From an uncultured Desulfuromonadales bacterium (GTDB lineage Bacteria > Desulfobacterota > Desulfuromonadia > Desulfuromonadales > Geopsychrobacteraceae), in contig CAMYNC010000049.1 of assembly GCA_947259685.1 (NCBI GenBank), forward strand, positions 32,757 through 52,659: a stretch of 19,903 bases of DNA, given 5' to 3'. Below, piece by piece: positions 14,648-19,903 of this stretch; within the stretch, counting starts at the first letter, position 1; the number at the start of each line of letters is the position of its first letter. Position numbers and translations under genes: made by a program. Below the pieces are notes generated by a model. The model made no database searches. It saw only the letters and a list, made by a program, of their open reading frames with translations, and was not told where the DNA came from.

Positions 14648-16816
14648 CTAAGCCTTCTTGCGGATCAACCAGCAGTTGTGAATCCGTGGGTTGCGTTCGA
14701 AATCGAGTGGTATGGTTCTGCGGCTGATATCTTCGATCTCAAGTTCTGGTAACTGTTCAAGGTCCATTTTAAAATTGCGCAAATTGTTGGAAAAGATCAG
14801 TGTCCCTTCCGCTGCCAGCAGTTTGACAGTTTTTTGCAGTAACTCAACGTGGTCGCGCTGGACATCAAAGGTGCCGGCCATCGACTTGGAATTGGAAAAG
14901 GTCGGCGGATCGAGGAAAATCAGATCGAAGGCACCGGCTCGTTCCCTCTGTACTCCATCAAGCCATACCAGACAGTCGGCCTGGATCAGCTCTTCGGCTG
15001 CCGCATCGAAATCGTTCAGGGCGATATTTTTCTCTGCCCACTCCAGATAGGTCCGTGACATATCAACGGTCGTGGTCGCCTCAGCGCCCCCCATCAAAGC
15101 ATGCACAGTGGCCGCGCCGGTGTAAGCGAACAGGTTAAGAAAGCGGCTGCCAGCCGCCATCGTCTGCACCAGCTGGCGGGTCGCACGGTGATCAAGAAAC
15201 AGACCGGTATCGAGGTAATCGGTCAAATTCACCAGGAATTTACACTTGCCTTCGGCCACCTCTTTGAGGATGCCGCGCTGAGCCTGTTTTTCGTACTGGT
15301 TGCTGCCTTTTTGCTGTTGACGAATCTTCAGGTGCACCCGCTCCGGGGCAATCTCCAGGACCTGCGGCAGTGCATCCTGCACATCCTGCAGCCGCTCGGC
15401 GGCCTTTTTGGGGTCGATATCTTTGGGCGCACGGTACTCTTGCAGATGCACTTCATCGCCGTAAATATCAACCGTCACGGCATATTCCGGCAGATCGGCA
15501 TCATAGAGCCGATAACAGTCGAGCCCTTCCCGTTTGGCCCATTTGCGAATTTTTTTTAGGTTCTTGCGCAAACGGTTGGCGAACATTTCCCCACCAGCGG
15601 AAAGCTCCTTTTTCATCGCTCGCCCGGCCCCTTCGGCAAGTGATTGCCAGCGGTTCCTTTTGTCCAGTTCGAACTGCAGCAACTGACACTTGAGGGCACC
15701 ATTATAAAGGGTATTGATCTTACCGGCGCGCAGGCCGATGGAACGACCGAGCTGTGGATTGGAGGTGATCACCGCTGCATGCCAACCGCCGCAGTGTTTG
15801 GCCATTTTCTCGCCAAGCAGATTGTAAAGAGCAGGCAGTTCGTTGGCCGCGCCAAGCCGCTCGCCATAGGGAGGATTGGCGACCAGCAGCCCGCTGGTCG
15901 CCCCGGCCGGAGCACTGAATTCCCGCAAGGTGCGCTTTTCAAAATGGATGATTTTATCCAAGCCGGCGTTTCGGGCATGCTCCCAGGCGGCCTTGACCGC
16001 TCGGCTGTCACCATCGAAGCCGACGATCGGTGCCTGCTTGCGCGCTAAACCGAGATGTTGTCGCTGGAGTGCTTCCTCCCGCAACTCCTGCCAGAGCGTC
16101 TCGTCATACTGTTTCCAACCAAGAAAGCCATAATAATCGCGCAACAGACCGGGTGCGGTATCGGTGGCGAGCAGCCCCGCTTCCAGCGGCAGGGTCCCCG
16201 AACCGCACATGGGATCGGCCAGCGCGCCGCCCGCGGCACAGATCTGCGGCCAACCACCTCGGATCAGGATCGCCGCAGCTAAATTTTCTTTCAGCGGCGC
16301 ATGCACACCGTCAATCCGGTAACCGCGACGGTGCAGGCTATCACCGGACAGATCGATGCTGAGGGTCGCCTGATCCTTAAGCAGATGCAGGTTGATGCGC
16401 AGGTCAGGTTGTTTCACCGAAATGGAAGGTCGGTCGCCGCTGCGGCTGCGGAATTGATCAACAATGGCATCCTTAACCCGCAGAGCTGCATATTTCGTAT
16501 GGTTGATTGCCGAACGAACGATGGTGCAATCCACAGCAAAGCTGTTGCCACAGGAGAGATGCTCCGCCCAGTCGAGCTTCTGTACTTCCGCATAAAGAAC
16601 ATCCGTATCAGGAGCATGAAAACTGCTTTGCGGCAAGAGCACTCGGCTGGCCAGTCGCGACCAGAGGCAAACGCTGTAAGCGGTGCGCATGTCACCGGCA
16701 AAGCGCACCCCCGCCCGCTCTTCCTTGACCTCGGTCGCCCCCAGCTCAAGCAACTCTGCCGCCAGCAGCGGCTCAAGGCCGAGGGCGGCAGTGGCAAAAA
16801 ATTGTTGGTTTGGCAT
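14648..16816 (-). CDS. rlmL: Bifunctional 23S rRNA methyltransferase RlmKL (m2G2445 / m7G2069)
   Basis: A 722-residue fusion, close to the 702 residues of E. coli RlmL (YcbY). The N-terminal half has a THUMP region and an N2-guanine methyltransferase with NPPYGERLG (NPPY at 314-317). The C-terminal half is the RlmK-type Rossmann methyltransferase with SAM motif FLNLFAYTGA (559-568) and DPPTFS (636-641). The enzyme modifies G2445 and G2069 of helix 74 during large-subunit assembly. The start chosen is ATG 16816, giving MPNQQFFATAALGLEPLLA, the expected family N-terminus. An in-frame ATG at 16888 would add 24 residues read entirely through a palindromic repeat element and should be rejected. 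The upstream ribosome-binding site is weak. The HIT gene follows after 11 bases. Confidence 0.95.
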   Translation of the reverse strand: MPNQQFFATAALGLEPLLAAELLELGATEVKEERAGVRFAGDMRTAYSVCLWSRLASRVLLPQSSFHAPDTDVLYAEVQKLDWAEHLSCGNSFAVDCTIVRSAINHTKYAALRVKDAIVDQFRSRSGDRPSISVKQPDLRINLHLLKDQATLSIDLSGDSLHRRGYRIDGVHAPLKENLAAAILIRGGWPQICAAGGALADPMCGSGTLPLEAGLLATDTAPGLLRDYYGFLGWKQYDETLWQELREEALQRQHLGLARKQAPIVGFDGDSRAVKAAWEHARNAGLDKIIHFEKRTLREFSAPAGATSGLLVANPPYGERLGAANELPALYNLLGEKMAKHCGGWHAAVITSNPQLGRSIGLRAGKINTLYNGALKCQLLQFELDKRNRWQSLAEGAGRAMKKELSAGGEMFANRLRKNLKKIRKWAKREGLDCYRLYDADLPEYAVTVDIYGDEVHLQEYRAPKDIDPKKAAERLQDVQDALPQVLEIAPERVHLKIRQQQKGSNQYEKQAQRGILKEVAEGKCKFLVNLTDYLDTGLFLDHRATRQLVQTMAAGSRFLNLFAYTGAATVHALMGGAEATTTVDMSRTYLEWAEKNIALNDFDAAAEELIQADCLVWLDGVQRERAGAFDLIFLDPPTFSNSKSMAGTFDVQRDHVELLQKTVKLLAAEGTLIFSNNLRNFKMDLEQLPELEIEDISRRTIPLDFERNPRIHNCWLIRKKA

Positions 16817-16832
16817 TTGGTTCGTTTCTTTC

Positions 16833-16901
16833 GTAGGGGCGCCATATATGGCGCCCGGGATTAGATACGGGCACTGCGGGCGAGACATGTCTCGCCCCTA
16901 C
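16833..16901. repeat. 69-base double-palindrome intergenic element
   Basis: The outer ends GTAGGGGCG and CGCCCCTAC are perfect inverted repeats. Inside lie two perfect 20-base palindromes: 16837-16856 (centre CCATATATGG) and 16878-16897 (centre AGACATGTCT), separated by 21 bases. The element fills the space between the M16C peptidase stop (16906) and the rlmKL start (16816). Short elements with these ends recur in Geobacter/Desulfuromonas-type genomes as I recall them; no second copy is present in this window. It may fold in RNA between the two genes and act as a processing or termination structure, but no T-run follows. Confidence 0.8.
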
Positions 16902-16905
16902 AGCT

Positions 16906-19857
16906 TCAGATCTTCTGTAGCTCCAGCGCCTGTTCTCCCAACTGCTCATTCGCCTGCAGCAAAGCCGCTTCACCAGCCAGGACCGAGACAGCACTGCCCC
17001 CCGGCTTGAGATACTTATCGGCCACCAATTTTATCGCTTCGGCATCGACCGCCAACAGCTGCTGGCGCATCCGATTACGCATTTTCAGAGTCATCCCCTG
17101 GCGCAGGTTGGCAAACTCCTGAGCACCGGCACCAGCTGGTGAGAGCGGTTTATCGAGATCACTGAAAACCGCCAGGATCGCTTCCTTAACCGACTCATCG
17201 GAGAACTCACCACCAGCGGCCCAGTCGATCGCCTGCTCAAAAATATCCAGGGTCCGCAGGATATGCGGATCGCGGTAAGAGAGCATGGAAAAGATTCCGC
17301 CCTCGGAATTGTAACTGGCCAAACCACCGTAGGCACCGCCCTTCTCGCGGATTTCACGATGCAGAAATTCTGCCCGCAGTAGCTTAGACAACACGGTGAG
17401 TGCGGCACTGTCGGGATGATTAAAGGGGACAGCGCGAAACGCCCGGGTCACGTAATTGACCGGCAGCGACCAGATCCAGCCCTGCCGCCTGGCCTGTGGG
17501 GTAAAACCGCCTTCAGCCGTTTTCGCCACGACCGCCGCCGCCGGCAGGGAGCCGACCAGAGACTTCAACTCGGTACGAAAATCAACGAAGTTCTGCTGCT
17601 CGACGGTCACCGCGGTTTGCAGCTCGGCACGGCTGAACAGCTGACTGGCAAGTTGCTGAAGCTGATCGGCCAAGTCGGTCAATTCCTCCGCCGGTTTGGC
17701 CGCCAGTTGCCTAATCAGCGCCACCTGGGAAAGCCCCGACCACTGCTCCCGCTGCCGGCCGACTGCTGTCAGGCAGGCCGCGGCAGTCCGCGCCGCGTAG
17801 GTGTGCCCGGACTGGGGAATCGAATTTTCCAGCGACACCTTGAGCTGATTCAGCACGGTATGAATCCGTTGCAGGTCGCTGAAGTCAGGGCTGAGTAAAA
17901 AATCCTTCAGCAGCGCAAACAGCGGCCGGCAATTGCGCACCAGCGCCTTGCCTTTGACTTCAAAGCTGGCGGTAAAATCATCCAGGCTCTGCGGATTATC
18001 CAGCAAAGAGGTACGTGCCGAAATCCCGCCGGTGACGGCTTCCAGCGCCTCGGCCATCTGCAGATAATCGCGACCGCCGGCCCCGACCTGGGTCAGCAGA
18101 CTGCTGAAGATCGGCAGATAGCTCAGCTGCTGGTCGGACAAACCGTTCAAGCCGAAATTCAATGCGACCACGCCGATGCCATTGGTCGGCTGATCGAACC
18201 AGCAGCTGTTCACCCCCTGCAGTTTTTCCTCAATAACGGCGACCGGACGTTCCTCCGGCTCGACGTCGGTCAACTCCAGGGTTGGCAAGCAGGAGAGATC
18301 TTCCGGCTCTTCCTGGGCCTTTTTCAGCGCCAGGCCCTGCTCGACCAACTGCTGCTTAGCGCTGTTGCTGAGCTGTTGCTGAATCTTATCCAGTTCGGCG
18401 CGCACCTGAGCATTCTGCTGCGGTCCCAGTTCGGTGTCCGGCTTTAGCAGCAAGGTCACCCGATGAGGATTATCGAGCAATTGGCTGCGAATCAAGTTCT
18501 CAAAGAAGGGTCCCTTTGCCAGTTCCTGCTGCAGACGGCTCAGGTTTTCTTCGAAATTGAGCGCCGCCAGCGGATCGCCACCGTGAATCCAGGGACCGAT
18601 CAGGCGCATCAACAGCAGTAAAGAATAAGGATAGCTGTCGCCGCTGACCTCGCGGTTGGAGAATTCCAACCGGTGGATGGCGGCATCAATCCGCTCAGCC
18701 GAAAACCCGTCCCGGGCAACCTGTTCCAAGGTCTGCAGAATCAGGGCTTCGATCGCCTCCAGCTGCTCAGGGTCGGTGCCCTGCAGTCCGGCGGCAAAGT
18801 AAGTGCTGCGGTTGTCATCATGATAACCGACCCCCGGCGCCAGATTGGCGCCAAGCTTGGAATCAAGCAGCGCCTGGTAGAGCGGCGCAGCCGGATTGCC
18901 CAGCAGCAGGGTCGAAAGCAGCGACATCGCCAGCCGTTCAAAGCTGTCGTTGATGTCGCAGGTCAACCAGGCCAGCTGCACCATCGAACGCCCCTCCAGC
19001 GGCTGTCCGGCATCGAGGGGATAGGGCTCGGTGACCTGCTTCGAAGCCGTCAGCTGCTCCTCAATCGGCACCTCGCTGTCAAGTTCGAGCTGATCGAAAT
19101 GCTGCAGCACCCGGTCCTCCACCGTCGCCAGCAACTCAGCCAGATCGAGGTTGCCGGAGCTGAAAAACCAGGCATTACTCGGATGGTAATAACGGGCGTG
19201 AAAGTCGCGTAGCTGCTGCCAGCTGAGTTCGGGAATGTCGCTCGGTTCGCCACCCGAGTTGTGGCGATAGGTCGTGGTCGGAAAGAGCACCCGGTTGAGG
19301 CGGCGACTGATCAGCGACGAGGGGTCGGACATGGCCCCCTTCATCTCATTGTAGACCACGCCCTTGTAGCTCAGAGGCGAGTCCGGATTCTTGGGGTCGG
19401 AGAACTCGAGCCGGTGGCCTTCCTGGAGAAAATCGCGCTCGTTGAGCAGGGGGAAGAAGGCGGCATCGAGATAGATTCCCAGCAGGTTGTAGAAATCCTT
19501 GCGGTTCTGGCTCGAGAAGGGATAAAGGGTCCAGTCGCTGGCCGTCATGGCGTTCATAAAGGTGTTGAGGCTGCGCTTGAGCATGGAGAAAAACGGGTCG
19601 CGCACCTGGTAGCGCTTCGAGCCGCACAAGGCGGTGTGCTCGAGAATATGGGCCACCCCTGTAGAGTCCTGGGGCGGGGTGCGAAAGCCGACAGCAAACA
19701 GGTTGTTGGGGTCTTCGCAGGCCAGGTGGACCAGACGGGCGCCTGTGCCCAGGTGGCTGAGCTGAATCAGCGTCAGGTTCAGGTGGGGCAGGTCGGTGAT
19801 ATCGTCAACCCTGAAGCCGTGCAGGGTTTGTCCCTTTTCAAGTTGCTGCTTGGGCAT
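16906..19857 (-). CDS. Presequence-protease-like M16C zinc metallopeptidase
   Basis: A 983-residue insulinase-family peptidase of the PreP/Cym1 type, full length for the family and without a signal peptide, so presumably cytosolic. The inverted zinc motif is H70-I-L-E73-H74, and the third ligand is E171 in YNEMKG, 97 residues after H74, as in human PreP. The C-terminal half keeps the distal R837/Y843 pair in IREKGGAYGG that completes the active site. M16C enzymes form a closed chamber and degrade unstructured peptides up to some tens of residues, so peptide clean-up is the expected role. ATG 19857 has a good ribosome-binding site (GAGAGGA, about 9 bases ahead). The nearest downstream gene, rlmKL, is separated by the palindromic element. 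Family assignment is sure; physiological substrates are unknown. Confidence 0.95.
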   Translation of the reverse strand: MPKQQLEKGQTLHGFRVDDITDLPHLNLTLIQLSHLGTGARLVHLACEDPNNLFAVGFRTPPQDSTGVAHILEHTALCGSKRYQVRDPFFSMLKRSLNTFMNAMTASDWTLYPFSSQNRKDFYNLLGIYLDAAFFPLLNERDFLQEGHRLEFSDPKNPDSPLSYKGVVYNEMKGAMSDPSSLISRRLNRVLFPTTTYRHNSGGEPSDIPELSWQQLRDFHARYYHPSNAWFFSSGNLDLAELLATVEDRVLQHFDQLELDSEVPIEEQLTASKQVTEPYPLDAGQPLEGRSMVQLAWLTCDINDSFERLAMSLLSTLLLGNPAAPLYQALLDSKLGANLAPGVGYHDDNRSTYFAAGLQGTDPEQLEAIEALILQTLEQVARDGFSAERIDAAIHRLEFSNREVSGDSYPYSLLLLMRLIGPWIHGGDPLAALNFEENLSRLQQELAKGPFFENLIRSQLLDNPHRVTLLLKPDTELGPQQNAQVRAELDKIQQQLSNSAKQQLVEQGLALKKAQEEPEDLSCLPTLELTDVEPEERPVAVIEEKLQGVNSCWFDQPTNGIGVVALNFGLNGLSDQQLSYLPIFSSLLTQVGAGGRDYLQMAEALEAVTGGISARTSLLDNPQSLDDFTASFEVKGKALVRNCRPLFALLKDFLLSPDFSDLQRIHTVLNQLKVSLENSIPQSGHTYAARTAAACLTAVGRQREQWSGLSQVALIRQLAAKPAEELTDLADQLQQLASQLFSRAELQTAVTVEQQNFVDFRTELKSLVGSLPAAAVVAKTAEGGFTPQARRQGWIWSLPVNYVTRAFRAVPFNHPDSAALTVLSKLLRAEFLHREIREKGGAYGGLASYNSEGGIFSMLSYRDPHILRTLDIFEQAIDWAAGGEFSDESVKEAILAVFSDLDKPLSPAGAGAQEFANLRQGMTLKMRNRMRQQLLAVDAEAIKLVADKYLKPGGSAVSVLAGEAALLQANEQLGEQALELQKI

Positions 19858-19903
19858 AGTTGCTGATCCTCTCCGGGTTAGGTAGTGTCCATCCGGAAAT
19901 ATG

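Noticed and set aside
15101..15559. Long open frames opposite rlmKL and the M16C gene (also 9950-10531 and 19261-19866)
   Set aside because: They lie antisense within strongly supported genes, have no recognisable domains, and are expected shadows in GC-rich DNA.
19885..19903. TAGTGTCCATCCGGAAA at the window end as the tip of an insertion sequence or repeat
   Set aside because: It resembles repeat ends I vaguely recall, but it is cut by the window edge and no partner end is visible, so it cannot be supported.

Overview
The window looks like the chromosome of a Gram-negative, environmental deltaproteobacterial-type bacterium, most likely of the Desulfuromonas/Geobacter/Pelobacter group. This placement is an inference. 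It rests on the richness in c-di-GMP and two-component genes, a DUF4388-HDOD protein, a cytosolic PreP-like M16C peptidase, a fused RlmKL, and a short palindromic intergenic repeat of the GTAGGGGCG...CGCCCCTAC type. No species can be named from the sequence alone. There are no tRNA or rRNA genes, CRISPR arrays, transposase genes or prophage genes, and no gene-free stretch longer than 300 bases.

Plus strand, 1-5793. The window opens inside an HD-GYP protein (c-di-GMP phosphodiesterase family). It is followed by a large HEAT-repeat protein without a recognised function, then a second, complete HD-GYP protein whose start codon overlaps the HEAT gene's stop (ATGA). The two HD-GYP domains are close paralogues, about 62% identical over 172 hand-aligned residues. 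The HEAT protein and the second HD-GYP protein also appear to share an N-terminal module. After a gap of 95 bases comes ettA (ABC-F translation factor), closed by a strong intrinsic terminator. That terminator marks the strand switch.

Minus strand, 11209 to 5836. This is a three-gene signalling operon in the order: a membrane sensor kinase with two periplasmic amino-acid-binding-like domains, a stand-alone receiver domain, and a soluble REC-PAS-HisKA-HATPase-REC hybrid kinase. No DNA-binding or enzymatic output domain is encoded with it. It resembles a BvgS/EvgS-type sensor whose receiver has become a separate gene.

Minus strand, 13944 to 11326. A membrane diguanylate cyclase (GGEEF, with an inhibitory I-site) precedes a DUF4388-HDOD protein. 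Together with the HD-GYP genes, this gives the window one c-di-GMP-making and two c-di-GMP-degrading candidates, plus one signalling scaffold related to HD domains.

Minus strand, 19857 to 14217. These are housekeeping genes: an M16C zinc peptidase, rlmKL (dual 23S rRNA methyltransferase) and a HIT-family hydrolase translationally close to rlmKL. A 69-base element made of two perfect 20-base palindromes sits between the peptidase and rlmKL. It also creates a misleading upstream start codon for rlmKL.

The most interesting parts are the HD-GYP/HEAT/HD-GYP cluster with its shared N-terminal module, and the phosphorelay set with no output domain. Nothing seen here amounts to a clearly new defence or mobile system.
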